A stretch of DNA of 32,345 nucleotides. It comes from Caryophanales bacterium UBA2289. Its GTDB lineage: Bacteria; Bacillota_I; Bacilli_A; Izemoplasmatales; Hujiaoplasmataceae. Positions 23,964-30,984 of the stretch are shown piece by piece. How positions within the stretch are numbered: the stretch's first letter is position 1; each line of letters opens with the position of its first letter. The notes beneath the pieces were generated by a model. The model was not told the origin of the DNA. It made no database searches and saw only the letters and a program-made list of their open reading frames with translations. The stretch covers positions 1-32,345 of the forward strand of contig DDWJ01000019.1 in assembly GCA_002345505.1 (NCBI GenBank), read 5' to 3'. The position numbers and the translations under genes are program-made.

Positions 23964-25376
23964 ATGAGCAAATTAGTTAAGTCATTATTAAAGACATTTA
24001 TAATACTTTTAATCATCGTTTTTGTTTTAGTAGGTTTACCGCTTATTTTACTAAGCAAAAAAACCGTCGCTCCTATCGATCAATACAATACCTCGTCGGA
24101 AACGGCTTTTTATTCTATGCTAGATGATGAGTTATCAAATTTGATAACTGACATCAATGATGATACTGTATTTTTAACTATTGATGAAGCTTTTATCAAT
24201 AGAGCTATACAAAAAGAACTTTCAAAAGACAATCTAAAATATTTAGATAGCCAATATGAGGGTGAAATGGCTTATTCATACATGATGGTTTTCAACAATT
24301 TTGGAGTTAAGGGACTTTGGACCGAAATCGCTGATGACCAAATAAAAATAACAGCAGGAGCTGATTATGTCACCGCTTCTGGAAATGTATTATATCAAAC
24401 TGGAATGGAAATTGTTTTCGATATTGTTTTATCAGAAAATGAAGAATATTATTTAAAAGTAAGCGATATTGAAGTGGGGAAAATTAGCATCGGTTTAAAA
24501 ACTGTTTATAAATTAGCTAATTTCATTGTTAAAAGTTTGACTGAAAAAAGCTTAAATGATCTAATTTCTGAAAATTTAGGGTTCGGTTATTTTAATGAAG
24601 AGGAATTGAGCTTTACTGTAGGGGAAGATGAACTGGCTGATTATCTATATGAAAAAGACCCTACTTTCGCGGCTCTATTAAGAGTAGTTTATGAGCAAGA
24701 ATTACTGATTCTAGATGTAAGTGACGAAGGTTTTGATGTTTCTTTAAACATTGGTATTTTTAGAAGACTTAGTACAGATTTAGATGAACCTGCATTTGAT
24801 AAGTGGGAGAATGATGCTGATAAGGCAGCATTTATGGCCAGTTTAGCAATGCAAGCTGTCATGAATGCCGCAATGAACCCAACAGATCCTAGAATCGATT
24901 TGACCGAGGCTGATGTCAATGCAATATTAGACTATTACTTACAAGACAAAGTAAAATTTGAGTTGCCTATTAAGTTTAATTTAGATGGATCAGAAATAGA
25001 ATATATTTTTGGTTCTACCAACCTATTTGTTACAATGGTTGATGATGAACTATCAATACATTTATTGATGACTTTATCTAAAACTGGCATGTCTGGTACC
25101 TTTGATATGCAGTTTAATCTTTCAAGCACTGTTAGTATGAACAGTACTGGCGATATGGTGTTAACTATAATTGAAGCTAATCTTGGAGATGTCGAATTAA
25201 CAAATGATATGCTTTCAACATTATTTAGCATTTTTGATGAAAACTTAATGGTAGACAATACACTAATTGTCAAAAAAGAAACTTTAAATAGTATGTTTGA
25301 AGGTTCAGGCATAATATTTGATGATAGTTATGTACTAAATGGAGAACTTAGATTACATTTTGGGTTAGATGACTAA
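23964..25376 (+). CDS. Membrane-anchored extracytoplasmic protein of unknown function
   Basis: A 470-residue protein that I do not recognise. A basic start (MSKLVKSLLK) and one hydrophobic helix at about residues 11-31 act as a signal anchor, so the remaining roughly 440 residues should lie outside the membrane. That part is acidic, with many D and E (for example FSIFDENLMVD), alternating hydrophobic stretches suggesting beta structure, and no cysteine. There is no lipobox and no second helix. Two regions have a similar flavour (around residues 85-160 and 310-400, each with a start like FLTIDEAFINRAI / IDLTEADVNAIL), which may be a duplicated lipid-binding-like fold (inference). ATG follows AAGGAAGG. 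The DUF2079 gene lies 77 bases downstream with no strong terminator between. Confidence 0.75.
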   Translation: MSKLVKSLLKTFIILLIIVFVLVGLPLILLSKKTVAPIDQYNTSSETAFYSMLDDELSNLITDINDDTVFLTIDEAFINRAIQKELSKDNLKYLDSQYEGEMAYSYMMVFNNFGVKGLWTEIADDQIKITAGADYVTASGNVLYQTGMEIVFDIVLSENEEYYLKVSDIEVGKISIGLKTVYKLANFIVKSLTEKSLNDLISENLGFGYFNEEELSFTVGEDELADYLYEKDPTFAALLRVVYEQELLILDVSDEGFDVSLNIGIFRRLSTDLDEPAFDKWENDADKAAFMASLAMQAVMNAAMNPTDPRIDLTEADVNAILDYYLQDKVKFELPIKFNLDGSEIEYIFGSTNLFVTMVDDELSIHLLMTLSKTGMSGTFDMQFNLSSTVSMNSTGDMVLTIIEANLGDVELTNDMLSTLFSIFDENLMVDNTLIVKKETLNSMFEGSGIIFDDSYVLNGELRLHFGLDD

Positions 25377-25453
25377 AAAAAAGTTTTTTAAAAGCACATT
25401 AAAAATGATATACTTAAATAGTATAAAAATTATTTGCGTGTGGTGAATTACTA

Positions 25454-27583
25454 ATGAACATTTCGATTAGAAAACATTTTGAACATATTGATATCAAGAA
25501 TCTTGTTTTGATAATTCTTAGCTCAATCGCAATTAGCTTCTTCTTTACTTCAACTGTAGGGATTTTTAAATATGATTTACTAAGAAATTACTATAATTTA
25601 AAATTAGTCAATTTAAATGAACTATTACCCTTCTTCGTGACTTTTACTTTAAGTTTTATTGTAATAATATTGTTAATATTTTCACTAATTAAAGAACAAC
25701 TAGAAAATTTTACTGCTTTTTTCTGGTTGTTTTTCTTATTTATTTTCTCTTATTTCGCTCCAGTAAAGTCTTTAGCAATTGGAGCTGTAATATTTGCTTT
25801 ACCAGCCTTTTATACCGGTATCGTAAATCTTATTAAAAAACAATCCTATAAATTTTTAGGCATCTTAAAGTGGATAATTTCAGGTATGAACATTTTGCTC
25901 TTTGCAGGTCTAATTGTAATCATGATCATGAAGTTTTCGGTTAACTATATTCCAATTGAAGGCGTCAATGGTTCACAAATTAGTGATGAAATGATCTACA
26001 ATCTAGTAATGCAAAAAAGGTTTTTGGTTGCACTAATTATTTTTGGTGGTTTATCAATTATTTATACTACTACTGTTTTTATCAAATTTTTCAAAAAAGA
26101 AAAAGTTAAAAGGCTCTTGACTGATGTTGGCTTTAATTTGGTTGCCATTATTCTTCTTGTTCAGGTTATTGTATTTTCACTATTTATGGTTTATCGTTTA
26201 AAAGCTTTCGCAACTTCTACTTATGACTTTGGTATTTTTATCCAAATGTTTTATAACATGAGAGACTTTAACGGCATGATTACTTCTTTAGAAAGAAGTG
26301 TGTTAATATCTCATAATATGATTCACTTCTCACCAATATATTACTTGATGTTGCCAGCATTTATGGTTTTTCCATATCCGGAAACTTTACAGGTATTGCA
26401 AATACTTGTTGTAGCGAGTGGAGTATTTCCTTTATGGCTGATTATGAAGGAGTTCAAAACAAGAGATTTCTTTAAAATGTTGGTTATTGTGATGTATGTT
26501 ATGTCACCGGCTATAATCACCAGTAGTTTTTATGATTTGCATGAGAATTGTTTTTTACCGCCTCTGCTTCTTTTTGTATTGTACTTTGCAATCAAGAAAC
26601 AAACTATCCCACTTATAATCTTTACTACCTTAACTTTATTGGTTAAAGAAGATGCCAGTTTGTATTTGGTTTTTGTCGGTTTGTATTTCCTGTTTTCCAG
26701 CATTTTCACAAAAGAGAAAAAAGTTGATTTAAAACAATTAATTTATGGAGTTTCAATAATTATTGTTTCAATGGGATACTTCTTGATGATAACGTCTTTC
26801 CTCAATGAATCTGGCGATGGCGCAATGTTTTGGCGTTACAACAATATTAATATTGACAATGAATTAGGTCTTAAAGGGATAATAGCCGGTTTTTTATTAA
26901 ACCCAAGTTATTTCCTCGCAACTTTCTTTTCTCCTATGAAAATCAATACTTTACTTCTAGTCATTGGTTCTGTTGGATTATTACCTTTCTTAGTTAGAAA
27001 CAAATCCGCTTACTTCTTAGCTGCCCCACTTATTATCATGAACTATTTAAGTACTTATCCTTATCAACATCAATTTGGTTTCCAATATTTTTATGGGAGT
27101 GCAACACTACTAATATTTATGGTCTTACTTGTTGATAAAGAGAATTCTGATAAGAGTTTCTTCAATAATAAGTTTTCCTTTAAACATATAGTTAATGTCT
27201 TAGGATTATTAGGTATAGCGGTATCAATTACATTTGGTTCTGTCTATATTTATGAGAGAAAATGGACTTATGAAACCTATCTAGATAATCAAGAAATGTA
27301 TGAATCAATGAAAGAAACAATGTTAAGTATACCTAAAGATAAAGCGATTGTCGCTAGCGGATATCTAACACCACACTTAGCAGACAGAGAGCTCATCTTC
27401 GACTATAGTTACTTCAACTTATTTAACTCTGATTATGAAATTGATTATGTGATTCTTGATGGTAGAATTAACCAAGATACATTGAATCAGATGATAGAGA
27501 GAATTGAACTAGCTGGTTTTGTAGAAAGTGATTTATCGACAGAATATATTTTGATTTTTGAATCTTTGAACAATATAGAATAA
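25454..27583 (+). CDS. DUF2079-family polytopic membrane protein
   Basis: A 709-residue membrane protein with about 14 helices. The N-terminal 230 residues hold six helices in pairs. The DUF2079 core follows, starting near TSTYDFGIFIQMFYNM (about residue 255), with SHNMIHFSPIYYLMLP and then PAIITSSFYDLHENCFLPPLL. The last 120 residues (YIYERKWTYETY onward) are soluble and probably extracytoplasmic. DUF2079 proteins resemble membrane glycosyltransferases of the GT-C type, with acidic residues in the first loop and a soluble tail, but their activity is not known. A GTGTGGTG site precedes ATG. A shared bidirectional terminator follows. It may work with the anchored protein encoded just upstream. 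Confidence 0.8.
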   Translation: MNISIRKHFEHIDIKNLVLIILSSIAISFFFTSTVGIFKYDLLRNYYNLKLVNLNELLPFFVTFTLSFIVIILLIFSLIKEQLENFTAFFWLFFLFIFSYFAPVKSLAIGAVIFALPAFYTGIVNLIKKQSYKFLGILKWIISGMNILLFAGLIVIMIMKFSVNYIPIEGVNGSQISDEMIYNLVMQKRFLVALIIFGGLSIIYTTTVFIKFFKKEKVKRLLTDVGFNLVAIILLVQVIVFSLFMVYRLKAFATSTYDFGIFIQMFYNMRDFNGMITSLERSVLISHNMIHFSPIYYLMLPAFMVFPYPETLQVLQILVVASGVFPLWLIMKEFKTRDFFKMLVIVMYVMSPAIITSSFYDLHENCFLPPLLLFVLYFAIKKQTIPLIIFTTLTLLVKEDASLYLVFVGLYFLFSSIFTKEKKVDLKQLIYGVSIIIVSMGYFLMITSFLNESGDGAMFWRYNNINIDNELGLKGIIAGFLLNPSYFLATFFSPMKINTLLLVIGSVGLLPFLVRNKSAYFLAAPLIIMNYLSTYPYQHQFGFQYFYGSATLLIFMVLLVDKENSDKSFFNNKFSFKHIVNVLGLLGIAVSITFGSVYIYERKWTYETYLDNQEMYESMKETMLSIPKDKAIVASGYLTPHLADRELIFDYSYFNLFNSDYEIDYVILDGRINQDTLNQMIERIELAGFVESDLSTEYILIFESLNNIE

Positions 27584-27604
27584 TTTATAATTTTTGTTAT
27601 TTAT

Positions 27605-27640
27605 AAAAAATAGAGTGCTTAAGAAACTAAGCACTCTATT
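27605..27640. terminator. Bidirectional terminator between DUF2079 gene and rluF
   Basis: Stem ATAGAGTGCTTA/TAAGCACTCTAT with a 6-base loop. It has TTTTTTAT on the minus-strand side and a shorter T tract on the plus side. Confidence 0.85.
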
Positions 27641-27659
27641 TAATTGTAATAATTAAAAT

Positions 27660-28364
27660 CTAGATAGTTTTTAATAATTCATCTACTTCTTTGTCAGACA
27701 AATATCGCCACTCACCAATTTTAAGATTATTTATATGAATGTTGATTATTCTAATTCTTTTTAGATTAACTACATTGTATCCAAGTTGTTTACACATTCT
27801 TCTTATTTGTAGATTAAGACCTTGAGTAATAACAAGATTGAATGTTTTGTTATTGATTCTCTTTAAGTTAGCTGGTTTCGTTTTAACTAAAACATGTTGA
27901 ACGGGATTATAAATTTCAACTCCTGAAGTCATTTTATTAATGAAATCCTCATCATACGGCTTATCTACTTCAACAATATATTCCTTGTCGTGATTATTTT
28001 CGCTGCGTAAGATTTTATTTACAATCATTCCATCGTTAGTAAGCAAAATCAAACCTGAAGTATCTTTATCTAAGCGACCTATCGGGAAAATTCTTTCGGG
28101 ATAGTTAAGGTAGGTAATAATATTATTCGGTATATTTTGGTCTGTAGTTGAAATTATACCTTTGGGTTTGTTGAAGGCTAAATAAACTCGTTTAGGACGG
28201 TTGCCAATGACGGTATTATCAACTTTTACAACATTTTCTTCATTAACTTCCATACCTAAAGAAGCTACATCTCCATCAATAGTAACTCTCCCGCTTTTGA
28301 TTAAACGATCGGCTTCCCTGCGTGAACAATATCCAGTTGAACTTATGTATACGTTTATTCTCAT
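27660..28364 (-). CDS. rluF: 23S rRNA pseudouridine synthase, RluF type
   Basis: A 234-residue enzyme that turns uridine into pseudouridine in 23S rRNA. It has an N-terminal S4 RNA-binding domain (about residues 1-50, RINVYISSTGYCSRREADRLI) and an RsuA-type catalytic domain with IGRLDKDTSG (catalytic aspartate 99). The late motif GLNLQIRRMCKQLGYNVVNL reads N-L-Q where most homologues have N-R-Q. GEWRYLSDKEVDELL at the end is typical of RluF rather than RluB or RsuA. ATG follows AAAGGAA, with a TATAAT at 28403-28408. It is transcribed alone. Target position is inferred from homology. Confidence 0.88.
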   Translation of the reverse strand: MRINVYISSTGYCSRREADRLIKSGRVTIDGDVASLGMEVNEENVVKVDNTVIGNRPKRVYLAFNKPKGIISTTDQNIPNNIITYLNYPERIFPIGRLDKDTSGLILLTNDGMIVNKILRSENNHDKEYIVEVDKPYDEDFINKMTSGVEIYNPVQHVLVKTKPANLKRINNKTFNLVITQGLNLQIRRMCKQLGYNVVNLKRIRIINIHINNLKIGEWRYLSDKEVDELLKTI

Positions 28365-28402
28365 AGCTTTTCCTTTGGCGATAGTCTATTTAAGTCGTTA
28401 TA

Positions 28403-28408
28403 ATTATA
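28403..28408 (-). promoter_or_regulatory. -10 element of rluF
   Basis: Minus-strand TATAAT about 40 bases before the start. The -35 is weak. Confidence 0.5.
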
Positions 28409-28480
28409 CCTTTTTTTTGAATGCAAATCTATACTATTTTTTATCATTTAATAACGTTCAAATTTATAAAAATCAACTAA

Positions 28481-28511
28481 TAAAAAAAGCGCTTATTTGT
28501 AATAAGCACTT
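28481..28511 (-). terminator. Terminator of the GH17 pair
   Basis: Minus-strand stem AAGTGCTTATT/AATAAGCGCTT (one U-G pair), 3-base loop, then TTTTTAT. Confidence 0.85.
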
Positions 28512-28533
28512 CAATTAACTTTTCTATCTGTTT

Positions 28534-29445
28534 CTAACTTAATTTTCTTTTAACTATTAGTTTAGGTTGACGATGAACATTATAATAACCCCAGTGTTTT
28601 TCTGGCTCATAAATATTATCTGAACCCTTCCAAGTCTCATCAAAAGCTTCGAAAAAGAAACAAGTAATTTTTTGTTTTTCTGCCCAAGAATCAATTACAG
28701 TATTGAATACTTTTTGGTTATGTTCATTAGCTAGATAATCAGGGATTTGGTTGTGGTTTGAAGCTGTAGGCCAGCCGGTTTCAGTAATAATTATTTGCTT
28801 GTTCGGATATAGTTGCTTGATTTCATTAAAACCTGATTCAACACTTAAAATGGCTTCAGGGAGAATTTTACCTTCCCATACAGGGTATAGATGGACACTG
28901 ATGAAATCAACAGCTTCAGCCACTTCTTTTAACTCATTTTTCCAGTAGTGAACATTATCGCAATAAGTTACTGGCGTATCGAGATTGTTTTTTAATGTTT
29001 TAACGAAATACAATATTCTGCCTGGACTAACTAAATTATCATTCCACAATGGTACGCTCTCATTACCAGCAGATACTGCTAAAACAATATCTTTATATGT
29101 TTTTGCATAAGAAATAACTTTTTCTAGTTCATTTTGATTATTTTCAATATTCTTGGCAATTTCTTCAACTGAATATCTTCCTCCCCAACTACAATTAGGA
29201 TTATAGATTTCACCTAAGAGATTCATAGTTAAGAGAACCTTTAGTTTTATTTTATGTTTTTTAATTATTTGTAGAGTTTTTAAAGTGTAAACTGATGCAT
29301 CATACATTCTTATATAGTCAAAATCTTTTTCAAGAATTTTTAAATCTTCTAGAATTTGATCATTATTAGGATATTGACAATCAATTGGACTTTGACCTTC
29401 TCGATATCCTGAGTAACATATTGCTTTTCCGTAAGGTATAATCAT
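28534..29445 (-). CDS. GH17-family beta-glucanase-like glycosidase, second copy
   Basis: A 303-residue TIM-barrel glycosidase. VSAGNES places the acid/base glutamate at 129, and ITETGWPT places the nucleophile at 222, matching the GH17 signature (E-x-G-W-P-[ST]). Other barrel landmarks are YIRMYDAS near 44-51, HLYPVW near 185-190 and FEAFDETWKG near 265-273. GH17 enzymes cleave beta-1,3 and related beta-glucans or transfer their glycosyl units. There is no signal peptide or anchor, so it appears cytoplasmic and may act on short imported glucans. It starts 24 bases after its paralogue with GAAGGAG before ATG. Confidence 0.85.
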   Translation of the reverse strand: MIIPYGKAICYSGYREGQSPIDCQYPNNDQILEDLKILEKDFDYIRMYDASVYTLKTLQIIKKHKIKLKVLLTMNLLGEIYNPNCSWGGRYSVEEIAKNIENNQNELEKVISYAKTYKDIVLAVSAGNESVPLWNDNLVSPGRILYFVKTLKNNLDTPVTYCDNVHYWKNELKEVAEAVDFISVHLYPVWEGKILPEAILSVESGFNEIKQLYPNKQIIITETGWPTASNHNQIPDYLANEHNQKVFNTVIDSWAEKQKITCFFFEAFDETWKGSDNIYEPEKHWGYYNVHRQPKLIVKRKLS

Positions 29446-29469
29446 GGAGTTTCTCCTTCTTGTATTTGT

Positions 29470-30387
29470 TTACTTCTTAAACTTGTATTTTCCATCCTTA
29501 TCAAAGAGCCCCCAATATCCTCCGTATTCACCCTCTGGATTCATCTTCCAAGCTTCATCAAAAGATGAAAAGTAAAATAAAAGAATATTTTCGCTTTGTG
29601 CCCATTCAAAAGTACTGATAAAATAGCGCATAGCATTATCATAGGACGGTATAGCTCCTCCGTAAGGTTCTCCTTTTGAAGGCCATCCTGTTTCACTTAT
29701 AATAACTTGCTTACCTTTGGCGTATTCTTTAGCTAGTTCATACATTTTTTTCATATATTCAACTGAAATATCCAAAGAGCAATATTCCCAAAATGGATAA
29801 CAATTAGCAAATATTACATCGCAGGCATCAACAATTTCTGGAAAATTGAAATACATATAATAAGCATCAACATAACCAACTGGAATGTTTGGCACCGCCT
29901 CTTTAACACGATTGATATATTCTAAGAGTTGTTCTACTTCTAAATCTTCACGTAACAATACTTCGTTACCAATAGCGATCATATCTGCATGACCATTTTT
30001 AGCGATATTTATCAAATTAGCTATTTCAACTTCATTGTGTTCTAAGTCGTCGCCTATCCAAGCTCCTACTAGTGTTTTTAAGCCTTTTTCATGAGCTATT
30101 CTTGGAACCTGATCGTTTCCATGAGTGGTTGAAAATGTTCTAATCCAATGTGTATATGGACGGATAATTTCTAGTCTGTCTGCGATTTGTTTTTCAGAGA
30201 TAATAGTTTTATCATTTGGATCTTGGCCTTCTAAGTATGGACTGAAACTTAATCCTGAAATTTTATTTTTTAGGATTCCATACATTTTTTCTTCCAAGTC
30301 TTGGGTATTTTCACTTATCAAAGATTGTTTTTTCAGAATATACCTATTAACGTTCAAAAAACGCATTTGATTTTTAGGTTTAGACAC
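29470..30387 (-). CDS. GH17-family beta-glucanase-like glycosidase, first copy
   Basis: A 305-residue protein with the same fold as its downstream neighbour but clearly diverged. IAIGNEVLL gives acid/base glutamate 142, and IISETGWPS gives nucleophile glutamate 232. YTHWIRTFSTTHG (about 78-90), ANCYPFW (194-200) and FSSFDEAWK (274-281) complete the barrel. It has an extra N-terminal stretch of about 40 polar residues (MSKPKNQMRFLNVN) with no signal peptide. The start is GTG, six bases after AGAGGTGA. It is the first gene of the pair. The substrate is probably a beta-1,3-linked glucan or oligosaccharide; transglycosylase action is possible. No sugar transporter or phosphorylase gene is adjacent. 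Confidence 0.85.
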   Translation of the reverse strand: MSKPKNQMRFLNVNRYILKKQSLISENTQDLEEKMYGILKNKISGLSFSPYLEGQDPNDKTIISEKQIADRLEIIRPYTHWIRTFSTTHGNDQVPRIAHEKGLKTLVGAWIGDDLEHNEVEIANLINIAKNGHADMIAIGNEVLLREDLEVEQLLEYINRVKEAVPNIPVGYVDAYYMYFNFPEIVDACDVIFANCYPFWEYCSLDISVEYMKKMYELAKEYAKGKQVIISETGWPSKGEPYGGAIPSYDNAMRYFISTFEWAQSENILLFYFSSFDEAWKMNPEGEYGGYWGLFDKDGKYKFKK

Positions 30388-30414
30388 AAGAAATCACCTC
30401 TTTTTTTTAGATGT

Positions 30415-30444
30415 ATTATAGCATATTTTTGCTAAGTGTGTAAA
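30415..30444 (-). promoter_or_regulatory. Promoter of the GH17 pair
   Basis: Minus-strand TTTACA (30439-30444), 18-base spacer, TATAAT (30415-30420). Confidence 0.75.
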
Positions 30445-30471
30445 GCAAATATCTACTAGCTATTTGCTTTA
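30441..30471. promoter_or_regulatory. 31-bp dyad overlapping the GH17 -35 box
   Basis: Perfect 11-bp arms TAAAGCAAATA and TATTTGCTTTA around a 9-base centre that itself contains CTACTAG. One arm overlaps the -35 hexamer. There is no T run after it, so it is an operator candidate rather than a terminator. Confidence 0.65.
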
Positions 30472-30493
30472 TATAAAATTAGTTTTAACTAAT

Positions 30494-30528
30494 AAAAAAC
30501 AAGTCGTTATTTTTTAATAGCGACTTGT
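30494..30528 (-). terminator. Terminator of the small repeat-protein gene
   Basis: Minus-strand stem ACAAGTCGCTATT/AATAACGACTTGT with a single mismatch and A-rich loop, then TTTTTTATT. It lies about 60 bases past the stop codon. Confidence 0.88.
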
Positions 30529-30590
30529 AGAAGCTTGCACAATATAATGATTTTACTAGAAAACAATAGTCTGTAAAATTCTATTAGTTA

Positions 30591-30698
30591 TTATTTCTTG
30601 CCTGCTGGTTTTGCTGGAGCTGGTTTAGCTGGAGCCGCTTTTGCTGGAGCTGCTTTTGCTGGAGCTGGTTTGAATGGAGCTTTTTTGTCTTGAGCCAT
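30591..30698 (-). CDS. 35-residue Lys/Ala/Pro repeat protein (novel small protein)
   Basis: A complete small gene: ATG, 35 codons, TAA. The protein begins MAQDKKAPF and then repeats a five-residue unit K-(P/A)-A-P-A four times (KPAPA, KAAPA, KAAPA, KPAPA), ending KPAGKK. It has nine lysines against one aspartate, so a charge near +8, and no predicted helix in the membrane. The 15-base repeat uses a narrow codon set (GCT/GCA, CCA, AAA) and is far richer in G and C than its surroundings, as expected for a well-expressed gene. It has its own promoter, structured leader, AGGUG ribosome site six bases before ATG and terminator. Low-complexity K/A/P tails like this occur in histone H1-like and nucleic-acid-binding proteins. 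That function is only a suggestion. I know no named family. Confidence 0.8.
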   Translation of the reverse strand: MAQDKKAPFKPAPAKAAPAKAAPAKPAPAKPAGKK

Positions 30699-30702
30699 GG
30701 GT

Positions 30703-30819
30703 TACACCTACCTTTCTTCGTTAATATATAAATATTACGTGGTGGTGTAGGCTCTTTAATTAAATGCCGTTAAAAACTCGTCAGTTTACTTATTGATTGT
30801 CCGCACCATCTATGCCGAC
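30703..30819 (-). promoter_or_regulatory. Structured 5' leader of the 35-residue protein with Shine-Dalgarno sequestering stem
   Basis: Four successive minus-strand hairpins can be drawn. (1) 30799-30819: GUC-G-GCA/UGC-G-GAC, loop UAGAUGG. (2) 30774-30787: AAACU/AGUUU, loop GACG. (3) 30750-30768: GGC...GCC around UUU/AAA. (4) 30703-30749: UACACCACC (30741-30749) pairs with GGUAGGUGUA (30703-30712) with one bulged A, enclosing an inner AU-rich hairpin at 30719-30739. Stem 4 hides the AGGUG ribosome site. The loop of hairpin 1 has UGGUG, which could pair instead with CACCA of stem 4 and free the site. This is the pattern of a translational switch. No known riboswitch consensus is recognised. 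Drawn by eye, without energy calculation. Confidence 0.55.
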
Positions 30820-30839
30820 TAATATTTCTATTCAATCTC

Positions 30840-30868
30840 ATAATACACCTAAATTTAGGTATTTGCAA
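30840..30868 (-). promoter_or_regulatory. Promoter of the small repeat-protein gene with palindromic operator
   Basis: Minus-strand TTGCAA (30863-30868), 17-base spacer, TATTAT (30840-30845). The spacer contains the perfect 14-bp palindrome ACCTAAATTTAGGT (30847-30860), a good place for a repressor. Predicted transcription start is near 30833, giving a leader of about 135 bases. Confidence 0.75.
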
Positions 30869-30925
30869 TAGGTTTTGTATGGAATTTATAAGTATTTTTT
30901 TTTATGAATTATTAAGCATTTTTAT

Positions 30926-30957
30926 CTAAAGAAAAGTCAGCGTTTTTTGCTGACTTT
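30926..30957 (-). terminator. Terminator of the RCC1-like lipoprotein gene
   Basis: Minus-strand stem AAAGTCAGC/GCTGACTTT with a 7-base loop, then TTCTTT. It lies about 28 bases after the stop. Confidence 0.8.
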
Positions 30958-30984
30958 ACTTATTAAAATAGGTTAATTTTTCTT

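Noticed and set aside
30441..30471. 31-bp dyad as a transcription terminator
   Set aside because: No T run follows on either strand, the adjacent small gene already has a strong terminator, and the dyad overlaps a -35 box.
30697..30716. GGTAGG...TAACCCATGG resembles the end of a cyclic-di-GMP (GEMM) riboswitch
   Set aside because: The rest of the GEMM core (CACGCA, GCAAACC, AAAGCC in order) is missing upstream, and the match overlaps the start codon.
30493..30833. The roughly 340-base transcript as tmRNA, SRP RNA, RNase P RNA or 6S RNA
   Set aside because: Length is suggestive, but there is no tRNA-like end with CCA, no SRP GGAA-loop motif and no RNase P core. The inner frame has its own ATG and ribosome site and lacks a tmRNA-like hydrophobic tag end.
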